From: Neopestalotiopsis rosae
Taxonomy: Eukaryota; Ascomycota; Sordariomycetes; Amphisphaeriales; Sporocadaceae
Reading direction: 5' to 3'
Assembly: GCA_023078685.1 (NCBI GenBank)
Contig: JALGAS010000006.1
Span: forward strand, 4,402,001-4,466,000
DNA: 64,000 nt
This document shows, piece by piece, positions 45,813 to 57,700 of the stretch (position 1 is the stretch's first letter; every line of letters begins with the position of its first letter). The translations under genes and the position numbers were made by a program. Under the pieces are notes generated by a model. That model ran no database searches and was not told the origin of the DNA. It saw only the letters and a list, made by a program, of their open reading frames with translations.

Positions 45813-46497
45813 GATAGCAACTCGTGTGATCAACAAAGCTCAAATAGAGAATGATGCGGCTCAACTCAAGCTCAGCAAAGCTCTGAGACTGAAATCTTAT
45901 AAGAACCAGCACATCGCGATGTCCAAGGAGGCTGAACCAGGACTCGGCTAAACTACCTCGCAACTGTCCATCAAGGTGTTTCTCAAAGCGGTGTTATACT
46001 CCTTTTTATTGCTCAGTCGTCCCGAATCCGCCCATAGTCAGGTGGCGCCGGAGTCTTGGTATGGAGCAGGCCAAGTCGCTCTCCTCTCTTGGTTCTCTCG
46101 GCAGTCTTGGCAATGACAAACATGCACGGGCTCAATGGCTCACCGATGTACAACCGACTGAGAGGATTTCCTGTCGTGATTATTGTGGTTTATTCATGTG
46201 ATTGAATGATCTGACCAATAATTGACAGAATCAGCAAGTTTGGAGAACTGTTACGTCTGTGTCAGAAGAGTAAACAACCAAACCTGGTAAACCGTGGCCG
46301 CCGGATCATCTCGAAGAATGTCACGATGTTCAGACGCTCTCTGGCGCTTGATTTAATCGCATCATACGATTTGTAGCATCACAAGTGAGTGAAATGATCA
46401 GCTAGACTCCATAATTTCGAGTCATCACGGGTTTGTCAATGATTGAGAAGTTCATGATTGCTTCAAAATACATAATCTAGATACATTATGGCTAATT
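45813..46497. other. Promoter region of the ZIP transporter
   Basis: This region lies upstream of the transporter and downstream of the small GPI-type gene. It contains CAAGGT at 45972-45977, a possible ZafA/Zap1-type half site, and GCCAAG hexamers at 46070-46075 (plus) and 46106-46111 (minus), which match the PacC core. No gene is seen. Confidence 0.45.
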
Positions 46498-47014
46498 TTA
46501 CATACTGGCAACCAATGCGAGTCCAGCTAGTACGAAAGCGCCTCCGAAAGTGATTTTTGATGCGCCGGCCGTGGCTGCGGTGGTCGTGGCCGTCGAAGAG
46601 GTGCTGCTTGCGGTTGAAGCGCTCGTCGCATTGCTAGCACCCGTTGTCGAAGCAGGTCCGTCACAGTGCCTGGTCCACTTATTAGAAAGTCCTTGCGAGG
46701 ACAATATTGAAATTAACTTACCAGTGATCTCCGTGAGGCTCGCATCCTACAGACTCAGTAGGGCTCGGTGCAAGGCTGCCAGTGCCAGACTCGTGGTCAT
46801 GGTCCTCTTCTTCCGAGGAGGTTGACGTGGCAGCGGTAGTGGTAGTGATGAGTGAAGTGGCAGTGATGGTGCCGGTCTGAGTTGTCGAGACTGGACCGTC
46901 GCAGTGCCAGTGGTCTTCGTGAGCCTCACAGCCCACCGACTCTGTTGGCGAAGGAGCGAGAGACTGGGCAAAGGCCACAGTGGACAGAGACAGAATGTAC
47001 AGGGACAGCTTCAT
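46498..47014 (-). CDS. Small secreted Cys/His two-repeat protein, probably GPI-anchored
   Basis: Exons 47014-46722 and 46669-46498 join in phase 2 to give 154 aa. A signal peptide (MKLSLYILSLSTVAFAQ) is followed by two copies of a 25-residue unit at about 18-42 and 80-104. Both begin SLAPSPTESVGCE and end HWHCDGP, so each holds a C-x8-C loop with several histidines (C29-C38 and C91-C100). The spacer is Ser/Thr-rich with an acidic His patch (EEEDHDHE). The C terminus is Ser/Thr-rich and ends in a short hydrophobic tail after a small-residue stretch (ITFGGAFVLAGLALVASM), typical of a GPI signal. No known family is recognised. Position and motif suggest cell-surface zinc binding, perhaps as a dock or relay between the zincophore and the transporter. 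Confidence 0.85.
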
Positions 47015-48080
47015 CTTGCGCGACAGTGCTGAATGAATGACTTTGAGATGAGGTGGGTGATGGCGGAAAGGAGGAATGAAAAAAAAAGAATATTTTTGTT
47101 TTCCAGCTCTCTTACAGCAGATGATTGAAGTATGTCTATCTCACAGAGTCGGCCAATTATTATGCCTTTTACCTTCGGCTGCTATGGGCAATAAGCTTGG
47201 CATTCTGGCCAATCCCAGCAACCAAAGCCAAGCATAGCGGCGTCCTGTATAGTGCCTTGGCAACCGCACTCGAGTGCTAAACATCTCATGATAATACGAA
47301 ATCCATCAGTAAAAGCCAAGAAATATAAGCAACAGATTTTTTCAGCCCATGTCTAAATAACCATCAAGGTTCTCGACAAGAAATTCTTGGCAAAAGAGCT
47401 TCTACCATCACCTCGGGTAGATGTCAACATTTCAGAAGTCGTCATTGCGTGAGATTGTATGAACTCTGGGAAACTGCTTAGCTCGGTACAGGAGGCGGGA
47501 TGCAACGTTGTCGCGAGACGTTCTACATAAGGGGCTGTACCGCTAGATTCTAGTTCCGCCGGTTATGCATAGGCGCAGACGTACTTGGTCGGAAGTCTGT
47601 CATCACAACTCATTCGAGGCCACCAGTCTTGGCACAGCGGCCCCACGTGGCGGGATTGAGTCCCTTGATGATCAAAGTGCTTGGTATAATTGCTTGGCAT
47701 TCACTGGGATGGTCCACCATATACACATTCAGAATACCTGTAAATACCTCTCTTTCTGATGCCCATGTCGCAGTGAAATGGCCCAAAGGGTTGAGGTATA
47801 TAGTCATTGGCGTAATACCAAGAGTCTTGGTATGCTGATTATTTGCAGTAGTTACGCTGGGCTGAGGATCCTCCCCGGTTCTTGGATCGTCATTTTCTCT
47901 GATGTAAGGTTTACTCGGGTGTGAGTAGTTGTGAAGAGAAGACTCGAGAAAAACAGCGATGGCTGGGACGGAAGAGAAATGGAAGCCGATCTTTTTTATA
48001 TAATGGACCTCGATCGGCAGGAAATGTGCAGTTGGTTCCTCATGCTGCTCGTGCTCATTGTTCTGTAATCGATCGTCAAC
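47015..48080. other. Shared promoter region of the GPI-type protein and zincophore
   Basis: This 1.07 kb region lies between divergent genes and contains the dense GCCAAG cluster described separately. The minus-strand open frame at 47610-48251 overlaps the zincophore gene and is its shadow. Confidence 0.6.
47196..47698. promoter_or_regulatory. Cluster of PacC/Rim101-type GCCAAG hexamers
   Basis: GCCAAG or its complement occurs at 47196-47201 (-), 47227-47232 (+), 47256-47261 (-), 47315-47320 (+), 47386-47391 (-), 47628-47633 (-) and 47693-47698 (-). That is seven copies in about 500 bp, five of them within 196 bp. GCCARG is the core recognised by the alkaline regulator PacC. Those at 47315 and 47386 extend to GCCAAGAA, the form reported for Candida Rim101. 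A CAAGGT element (possible ZafA/Zap1 half site) lies at 47365-47370. The placement suits alkaline, zinc-limited induction of both flanking genes. Confidence 0.55.
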
Positions 48081-49134
48081 ATGAGATTCTCTACTCTTAC
48101 TTCGGCCTTTGTGCCCCTGGCATTGGTTGGAGCCACCATCCAAAGACGACAAGCCGCCGCTGTCACGGTCACCGAGACCGTGACCGCAGCAGCAGCATCG
48201 CCCACACAGTGGCAGTGGAACATGGGAGCGTCCAGCGCCTGGCCCATTCACGAGTCTTGCAATGCCACCGAGAGAGCCCTACTGAAGCGTGGTCTGGATG
48301 AGGCCGCTCTTCTCGCCGCGCATGCTCGGGACCACATTCTTCGCTTTGGCAACAGTTCCGACTTTTACACAAAGTACTTTGGAGCCGCACCAACCGGAGA
48401 GGTCATTGGATGGTATGTTGTCATGTCACTTAATTTCGAAATCATACTTACTATGTGCCAAGGTTTGAGAAGCTCGTACACGGTGATCGCGGTGCCTACA
48501 AGTTCCGATGCGACAACCCCGATGGAAATTGTGCTCTTGACGGTTAGTAGACTCCCGCTGCCTGTACACTGTAGACTCATTGATGCTGACTCCTTCTAAA
48601 CAGGTTGGGGCGGCCACTGGCGTGGAGAGAATGCCACAGAAGAGACCGTCATCTGCCCACTCTCCTATGAAACCCGCAAGCCCCTCGACGGCATGTGCGG
48701 ATACGGCTACACCGTCGCCCAGGGCTCGCTCAACTTCTACTTTGCCTCGGACCTGATCCACCGCTTCTTCCACATGCCCAGCGTGGGTGAGGGCGTCGTC
48801 GAGCACTACGCCGACGACTACGAGGAGTGCCTCCAGCTCGCCATCGACAACCCCTCCGAGGCCGTCCGCAACACCCACACGCTCCAGTACTTTGCCCTCG
48901 ACGTCTACGCCTTTGACATTGCCCTGCCCAACGACGGCTGCACGGGAAAGGTCGCCGAGTCGAGCTCGGATGATGCCACTGCGACTGCGACTGCGACAAC
49001 AGCCAGCACAGCCAGCACCACGACGACGGCCGCTGCTGTAAGTTCTGCCACCGTTTGTCTTTTCTCCTGCTTTAACTAATAAATGTGGACAGGAATGCCA
49101 CACCCACTCGAATGGTGATGTCCATTGCTCTTAA
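48081..49134 (+). CDS. aspf2: Pra1/Aspf2/Zps1-type secreted zincophore
   Basis: Exons 48081-48412, 48463-48542, 48604-49037 and 49093-49134 give 295 aa. A signal peptide and probable dibasic processing site (QRRQ, about 21-24) are followed by the deuterolysin-like domain of the Pra1/Aspf2 family. It has HARDH at 81-85, RCDNPDGNCALDGWGGHWRGENA, TVICPLSYETRKPL and FFHMPSVGEGVVEHYAD with conserved cysteines. A Ser/Thr/Ala linker leads to the final exon, which encodes the zinc-binding tail CHTHSNGDVHC (284-294). Such proteins are secreted under alkaline zinc limitation, bind zinc and return it to the ZIP transporter. In Candida and Aspergillus they are also surface antigens. The gene is divergent from the GPI-type protein and close to the ZIP gene, matching known pairing. 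Confidence 0.93.
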
Positions 49135-50148
49135 GAAGAGAGACTCTTAAACACGTCCTCATTCGCGCCAGGCCGTTGATAGTATTCGGCAGGCCTTGTT
49201 AATAGATCAATTTCAAGACAATGGGAGGTCTTGAGTCGACGCAGCTAAATTGAATGCCGTGATCATAATATAATACTAGATCAGTTTGATGAAGTGGCCA
49301 CCGCATAGTAAATTTATAATAAGATTCTGTACCTGCAGACTTGTCCTGCCATAGAGTCCGTGGCCCCGAATGTGTTTACAAATGCTATCATTCGCAACAC
49401 CCGTTGCATGGATGCCAATACCACTGTACTGTGCTATTATTTACTATCTACCATATTTTGGTCTTCAGTGCCACGCCTGCAGACGTGTGCTACAGCTTCG
49501 GACTGACCATAGCTGGCGCCAAATTGTTATGATGGCCGTCGCCTTCACCACTTTTATATCGCCATCACAAAGAGAGCATACATGTAAGCATTGCAAATTG
49601 ATTACATAGCCGCTAAATTTATCGCAAAGCAGGGATTATACCTCCGCATATATGCAGAATTGCCATTTATCCTCTTCTCATACCAAGCCAGATTGTCCAT
49701 GCCACATGATTGGCCAATGCAGAAGCAGAAACGTTAACCATCAAGTCGTGAAATGGTTAAACAGAGCGAACGAAAGAATGCCGGAGAGACCCTATGTCTG
49801 TCCACGAGTGAGACCAATAGACCATCCATCCATCAACTCCGCCGATGATAGAAGCTCTCCTTATGGATGCAAACGATCCTGAAACGCCTATGAAAACAGA
49901 AAAATCCCTCTGAATCCTTTGCTTCATTGTATCGTGCGTTCAAAGCAATAGAGAATGCCAATCCAGCTCTCGATACAAGGCTGGACACAGGCCAGCAAAG
50001 AAAAGTCATGGGACGAAGTTTTGATTAGAATGGAAACCTTCCAACGATGCAGTACCTCTATACGTGTGTCATGCAGTTGTAGCGCCATGCTAGAAACAAA
50101 AGTCCACAAAGGGGAAATCAAACGACACTCAAGAAATAGGGAGGGGGT
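49135..50148. other. Convergent 3' region, zincophore and Raptor
   Basis: This 1 kb AT-rich gap lies between convergent genes. It contains 3' untranslated regions and no other recognised feature. Confidence 0.45.
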
Positions 50149-53100
50149 TCAAAGAGTGCGGAAGTAATCGCCTGGCTTTTCTTCCGAGCACGTGAAGAGG
50201 TTGATATGGTGGTCACCACGAGCAGCACAGCCCAGAATCATGCGATGGGGGTGGAAGGCCGTTGTCGAGATGGGAGAACCGCGATTTTGTTGCAGGAAAC
50301 TTGTGTACGGCTCCATTCGTGATAGCTCACGTCCGTCAAAATTGAATACCTTGACAGTATGTGCAGAGGTACCACTAGAAAATTAAGTTAGCAAAGTCGA
50401 CATCAGTCAATAGCAATTTTGAAGTAAACTTACACAGAGAACACCGGCAAATGTTCATGGGTGCTAGCGGTACGGACGGTATCGCGGGTAGCTTGGAAAA
50501 CCTTCAGAGGGTTTTCCAAACGAATATCCCAGAGCTTGACTTTGCCATTTCGACTGGCGGAAACCAGCTCGCGCTGGCCACCTCTCTGCATGTGAACACT
50601 CTTGATCCACTGGCGGTCCGCATCATCCTTCCATTTCTTCACCATACTCTCTTGAGGCCGCAGGCGCGTGTCAAAGACTCTGACAGCACCATCACCAAAA
50701 CCAGCCACAAAAATATTGCCAGTCATTTGGTCCGAAGTGAGCGAGGTGACGCAGGAACCAGACCGAGCGGGAATATCCATGATACAGGTCTCATGAGCTG
50801 CAGCCCAGACCCGTATCACCCGAACATCGCCAGCAACCAAGACCCGACCTGTAACTTGTTGCCAATCAAAAACCATGCCCGAATTAACGTTGCTGGGGAC
50901 CATGTGAGTGAGCGCTCTCCATGCACTTGCGAGTTCCGGCAACCTCTCGTTATCATAGTTGCGGTAGACTCGAAGTACACCATCGGATGAGCCAGTCATC
51001 AACAAGGCCGTATCATCTTCATTGATGAACTTCATGTCGCAGATCTTGGAGCCCTCGGGGTTTCCATTAGAGAAATGGCCTATCCGATGTTGCTTTTTCC
51101 AGTCCCAAATGTTGACAGTATTGCCGTCATCTGCCACGGCAAGATGATCCTCAAACTGGTGGAAAGTCAGTTTGGCAGGCTGAGCACCATTGTTCATGAT
51201 GCATAACTGATTCGTCCAACGATGGGTGCCAGCAAAGTGTTTTTGCGGCTGGGTCTCGCGTAAGATGTTCTCGTTACGCGATCTCCTCCAAAGGCGCTCA
51301 TTGTACTCAGTACTGCCCGGCTCTTCAGACTCGGTGGGCTTCATCTGCGGCTCTCTGAAGTATTCTACGGACCAATCGAGGAAGGTACTTGCCAAGGGCA
51401 GCTTTGGTATCTCGTCCAACTTGCGCTCCTTGAGACCACCCGACACCGGTTCCTCGGCAATATGGTAGTGCGAAGGAGCTGCGATCAAGTCGTTCTGTTC
51501 GGGCGGAGCATTCCAGTCGGCTGAGGATTTGATCCTTTGTGAACCACCGCGTACGACGCCAGGCGATGGCAAAGGCACATTTTGGCCCGCTTCGCCTCCC
51601 CATATTGTGCTGGGAACGCGGAAAAGGAGACTTGCCGTACGTTTGAGAAGGCCAGGCGAGGGTTCTGAATGCATTGAGGAGGTCGTAGTTGGGCCCATGC
51701 TGTTTCGGTTTACTGACGAGGGTTGCTTTCTATGCCCCCTCACCTTTGCCATACGCCTCATAATCTCCTCCATCAGGCCCTGTGCATAAACGCCAGTAGA
51801 CGAGGTCAAAAGCGCATTATGGACGTAGTCTACGATGATGGTGGCATCGTTTTGGACTTCCGGGTGAGGATCAACTGTGAGAATCAGGACGTGTTTCCAG
51901 CAAGCGGCAAAGACCGTGTTGTGAGAAAGACCCTGAGATGTGGCCTTGACTGAGCCATCAGGATTGCGATGCTCGGGTCTGACATAGTGCAGGCCCATCT
52001 TTTGTTCAGAGCCATCATCCTGCGGAGGATAGAGCAGATACTCCTTCTCTTCTGCGAGCTGTTCAAAGGCAGTTACTAAAAACTTGCTTTCATACCGCAA
52101 AACAAATTGCGAGAGGAAGACAAGGAGCTCTTTGCGGACAAGTGGGCTACCGTCGTTGGCCATATCTAGGAGTGTCCAAGCTATCGACTCCTCAATGCGA
52201 GCAACTTCATCAGTGAGGTCCGGAATCCCGAGGAAGGTTGTCAAGGCATGAACTACTGCTGCGCGAACCTCGCAGCAAGAATCCTTGGCCAAAGCGGCCA
52301 GTTTGAGCGGTGCGTTCTCTCTGATGCCTCTCCACTTGGCGTCGGGCAAATCTTGCCAAAGTTGACTGATGCATAAGCATGCCCACTGGCGAAGAAGAAT
52401 ATTGTCTTCGTTCTTCAGGTGTACTAAACAGGACGACATGATGTCTGACTGATTACAAACCACTTGGCCGGATTTGTAACCTCTGCACAACATGGCCAGA
52501 ACGAATGCGCACATGGCTTTGTGCTCATCGCTATTGGCAACTGGCAGCTGCTCATTTGGTTTGAGGATCTGAGCAAAGTAGTTGTAACCACTGTCCTTGA
52601 CCAAGTCAGGCTGGCAGGAGATATCCACAGCAAGCACACGCGTCCAGATGAAAACCATGACTGGCTTCAACTCAGCAGCAGCTGATTGCAGGAGCTTCAA
52701 TACATAAGGGAAGATTCCTATGCTCAACGCAAGCTGTACAGCCCAAGGACCCAGATCCAAGAATCTACCAAGCAAGATCAGAGCTCTAACCCTATGTTGC
52801 TGGCTGAGCAGGACTTGGAGTACGACGGGCAGCTGCTCTGGTGGCTTTTGGAGGTTGGCGTCACCTCTAGCAAGATAGACTTCGAATGCAGTCAATTGCT
52901 CAGTGAAAAATGTAGAGCTCTGGTATTCATACTCAAGCCCTTCACTCTCCTTCTTTTCCAACATGGGCAATTGTGCCAAAGCCAGATCAACAGCAAGGTC
53001 CCAGCTTTCCCACAGAGGGTGTTGATGTGTATCGGGAAGAGCTGGGTACGATTGTGGATGGCACCCATAAACTGTCATGATCCGCTGGGCCAGGATGAAA

Positions 53101-54751
53101 TTGCGGAATAATGCCGCGACCATGAGATCCTGCCTAAAGAACTTTCGGAACAATTGTCTTGGCAGCGAAGTCCAGGCGATTGTATCGGTAATCGCGGTAA
53201 ATATCCAGTTGAGTTCGCCGAGTGGCGTTCGTCTCTCTTGAAGACGGCCGGGAAGCTTCTTTGCTCTCTCGGGGGTCAGCTTGGTTTTCAGTGGGTTCTG
53301 AAGAACGAAGAACCATAAAGCCATCTCTATCGGAGTTGTCAAGCATGCAGTGAACAAGTCTGCAGGGAGGTTCGGATTCGTCGGCAGATTCTCCTTGACC
53401 GCACAAGCAGCAAGGTGTAGGTAAGATCGGTATTTGGTCTTTTCGTAATTTGGATCCGCCTGGGCTTGTGCCTCTTCTTCGTCTTCATGCTTGTCCACGA
53501 ATCGGTGGTAGTTGTTGATGATGTTGCCAGCTTCTGAGCAGTCCCATACGAATATGGTTGGTGCTTGTAGCCAGTGTTGCAAGTCGTAGAGGGAGATGGG
53601 GATGTACTGTGTATAGTTCTTGTTGAACACCCAAATCTCACCGGATGCTGTAGGTTTCGGAACACCATGCCCATTATAGTGCAATAATACGCGCTCGTCC
53701 TTGGCATTTCTGCGCAGTGATATGCAGAACTTTTTGGTCTCCTCCACCGACGGGTCCAAATACTGTTTATACCTAGTGCGCAGAGAGATGTTCTCGTATT
53801 GGGCTTGCAGAGACTTGCCAATGTTTTCGAGAGCCTTTGTGGCAAATGGATCTTGCCAGGCCTCGAGCTTGGCTCCAGGATTGGTCTTGAGCTGATCCGG
53901 TGGCTCGACGCCGATATTAAGACACACAGCCAGGGCAGCAGAGACAGTCTTTAGTCGATCTCTCATCCGCCAGTCCTCGATCTCGTATGCGGGGCTCTTG
54001 GGATGTCCGGTTGTCTCATGACGTTTGTCTGTGTAGTACATATACCAGTTCTAAGGCAGAGTCAGCATTGGTATCTCGAGAATGGTCCTTGTGGGTATCG
54101 AAGCCATTAAGGGCGCCCAAGCAAGAGAAAATTGCTATGTAGGGATAACAAAATGGTGCAACTCACGTTGGCCAAATGCGAGATAATGTCTTCAGACTGG
54201 TAGTGATCTTCGAAACCATGCCGAGCACTCCAGTCATGCAATTCTTCGTCGGTCTGGTCGGAATCGTCAAAGTTGCGCATCATGTGCTCGCTTTTGGACC
54301 GCAACAGTGGCGGCTTCGGTCGTCTTGAGGGTTGGTCACGATCTGACTCGTCAAAAGAGGAGGTACGAATGGTAAGCTGGTGTTTGTTGCCAGGAGCCGT
54401 AAAAGGTCTTCTCTCAGCGGCATCATCGTCGATGGTGGTACCGTTGGCATGATAGCCGTCGCTGCCGTTGACTAGGGCGCTTGCGTGCGGTTGTTGTACA
54501 CCATTCGGTGATGCATGGTGGTGGTGGGACGGCATGGCGGGCGATGTGCCGTTCGCCATGATGGCAGCTGTCGCTTGTCCGTCGCGTGCGACTCGTGAGG
54601 TTGCAAAGGAGCCCGACGCCGAGGTTCTCCGTTGCTGATGTTGCTGTTGCATTGTGGATCGTGTTGAGGAGCTTGGGGCCCCAGCTGGATTCGACTCCTC
54701 TCGCGCAGGGTAATAAGCACCGCTACTCTGTTGAAGCGCAACCGTCGTCAT
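50149..54751 (-). CDS. KOG1: Raptor homologue, TORC1 subunit Kog1/Mip1
   Basis: Exons 54751-54167, 54050-50434 and 50374-50149 give 1475 aa. The first about 190 residues are low complexity (Gln, Ser, His) and poorly conserved. The raptor N-terminal caspase-like domain follows from WYMYYTDKRHETTG, with HYNGHGVPKPTASGEIWVFNKNYTQYIPIS at about 319-348 and VWDCSEAGN near 363-371. HEAT-type repeats then span the centre (LLVFLSQFVLRYESKF and others). A C-terminal WD40 propeller runs from about 1090 and ends AARGDHHINLFTC before the last residues. Raptor presents substrates to TOR kinase and responds to nutrients at the vacuole. The gene is essential in yeasts. An ATG at 54751 (MTTVALQQS) is the first in frame that gives a sensible exon. 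Confidence 0.96.
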
Positions 54752-57700
54752 GGTGCTCAAGTATGCGATGCCCAAGACATTTTCCGCAGCAATCAATCGG
54801 GGTGAAATCTGGATTGATGGATAATTATCAGCGTTATTGCGCGGCGTGACCTTGTTGCAATATGACAACAAATTCACGAGCGCGTAGGGACGCTGTTGTA
54901 GAGTGACGTTGTCGAGATGCAGCAGCTCAACTAAGTGCCCAAGTGCGCGAACTCGCGGGTTCCCAGTCCTAGCAACTGCACCTGCCGTTGCGAGGCGGAA
55001 ATGTGGGGCGACGAATTAGCTAAAGCTGACCGTCTGATCTTCGAGTCGGAGCTGGCAGGCTGGGGGTTAGGCTTCGTACAGAGTATGTGGCTGAACAAGT
55101 CCAAGAACATAAGGAATTTCTACAAAATATAGAGGAGACCAGTCAAAATGGCCACTGCAACGTGAGATATGAAGACTTGTGTGATAAATTATAGAAACGT
55201 TCTCCTCTCTCCGTTTCTTTCGTAATTCAATATTGCTTCCATAAAATATTGTGACTCAAAATCCAGGCTGGAACTTTTAGGCAATCATCAATACTATCTG
55301 AAGTTCTCTTCCTATGCCAAACACTGTCCATATGGTTGCAAAAAGTCCGTATTAATCATTGAAGATACACTGATACCAGGACAGGATATGTCATATGGTT
55401 GTGTGGCGACCTATACAAAAGTTCCCAACCCATCGTCAAAAGTGCTTCGAAGGCGGATGACTGAAAAAGCGTGTTAGCACCAGCCTTCAGCCGCATTATT
55501 ACCAGTCCTACATACACATGCTGACCGCTGGCCGGTGCTTGAGTCGCCGATTCAATGTTCGGGGCGCAGAGACGTGGAGCCGAGCAGCCGGAAATTAGGA
55601 TTGCGCTAGTCTCGATTGGAGTTGTCCAATTCACGTGCCGGCTAAGATTGGAGAACAGGACCCTCAATGTTTCAGGTCGACCCTTTGGGGATTGCAATCA
55701 TAGGTCGATAGTAACTTTTCGACCATGGGATGAATGCAAACAATTCATTCTGCTGTTCCCCAATAACCAAATGGCTTCTAGCACAATTATTTTAAGAAGC
55801 TTTCGACTTCAGCTTTACAAGTCATACCCCATAAGGCTTTTGTCGATCCATTGATGATTTTCACCAATCAAGGTAGAAAGAAGGTATCGGGGTGCCTATC
55901 TGCCTACTGTGTATGCTGAGAGTACGCACATGTGATTGCTGGCTGGTGCACAGACATAGCGAAGCACATGTGCAGCGCATCGCGGGTACACTGCGAACAG
56001 CAAATATCGAAGCTGTATTTAAATATCTCATTAAGCTGCGTGCATTCTTTCGTCAATGATGGTGCTGAAAATTGGAGACAGCATTTGCATTTCAAGACTG
56101 AGCTTTGCTGAGTGGGAGGTGCATTTGAGCCCAAAGACACAAGTTCAGATGCCTTGATATCTTAACCTTAGCCTGGTCCGTCCACAATAACCGCCTTGGC
56201 AAGATGTATCCACGAGCCATAGAACTATGGATAATGATAGCCAGTCGATATCGAGCTGAATGACTCCAGCACTTACATGGTACTGTTCAATATAATCATC
56301 ATCGACCGTGTATTCAGCAATATGGAGAGTCTATGAGAATCAGGGACGCAAGAAAGTGGTAGTAGGTCGTGAATGTCCAACGGTTGCAAGGCCAAAGGCG
56401 GCCGCTATCAAGCTTCAGCCCAGGTGCGACTCTCAGTTCAGCCATCTCTTAAGTTGAGGTTTTCGGTCTCAGACCAAAGACCCTTGATAAAATATTATAC
56501 TATAAGCTTCACGGGCATTTCTTTATCAAGTTCTAATTGTTTTTCAAGACCAGTCGTGCTTGTCTCGTCTTTAAAAGTGTTCGATCAATTAAGACGATTA
56601 AAGTGATTGCAGATGGATCGTGTCCAATTGACCCCTTTCAGAGCTCCTCAGGGATATTTCTGGGGATAAAGGCTATGCCGCCGTGCGTATTCGGGTGGAT
56701 TCGAATCTATTAGAGTTATTTTCTAGAATCTGCATGAAGGTCATTCGCAATATCGAATTAGATCTCATGAATATGGATAGTGTACTATCCTCATCTGGTA
56801 CGTGTGCAGGACGAGCAGCTGGGTTGGAAGTCGACACCGCGCGGACCTGTTGGCCGCATGTTTCGAGCAACGAATTGAGTTTGATGCGAAGGAATGCCGC
56901 AGTGTACCACTTCAATTTTCCAGACTAACGGGACAGGACACGGAACGCTATTAACACATTTTAGAGATAAAATCACGGCCGGCAAAGATAGGCTAAAGAA
57001 AAATTCTCAGATAGCTTTGCAGTTGGGTTGCTTATTTTCAAGCTCTCTACATCCCTTATTGGCCCCCATCAAGGCGGCCCCCTCTAGACAGTAGAAGCTT
57101 GTTACGACATCAGGGTGGCTGCATAGGTGCTAATGTAGGCTCTTGGGCTATAACTGCGCCTATGTAAGGGGTTGCATCACTCGCGCGTTAGGACACGTCG
57201 GACAAGTTGCCATCTGCTACATATGGCCGACCAGGAACCTCTTTCGGATTACGCCAGCTTTGCATCTTGCGCGGCTTGGCTGGGACCCATCTTTCATCAA
57301 GTGTACACGGTGTCAGTCTTGAAAACAGATTTGCCAGCAGGAAACAGAGTGACTATGATGCAAAAGCAGGCTGATGATAGGGTCGGGCGATGGACGTAGG
57401 CTCGATATATACGTTTCCGCATGCCTGGGTACGGTATTCGTACACGGCAGACAAGAAACCAATATTACAGCAGGCTTGGCCCCCACCACACACTCCGAAG
57501 GAAAAGGTATGTAACCCCCAGACAGACGTGCATACATATGTAGGCATTTAAAAGAGCTTTCAGTCTGTGAAATACAAATGTTATATCCTACCGACAAAAA
57601 GTATTTTGGTAATTCCCAATATCAGCAACGGGGAAGATGGAGTCAAGGAACATGATGAGCTCTACTGCTTAGGAAATATCTCATGACAATCGCTTGAGAA

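Noticed and set aside
46200..46500. CRISPR or other bacterial-type arrays
   Set aside because: None are present. The only regular repeats in the window are the minisatellite, the 21 bp array and simple sequence runs.
47610..48251. 213-codon minus-strand frame at the zincophore 5' end
   Set aside because: It runs antisense to the signal peptide exon and into the promoter cluster. It shows no start context or domain.
56683..56928. Plus-strand 81-codon frame in the gene-poor region
   Set aside because: It looks mildly coding-like but is too short and unrecognised, and has no flanking exons I could support. It is mentioned only as part of the gap.
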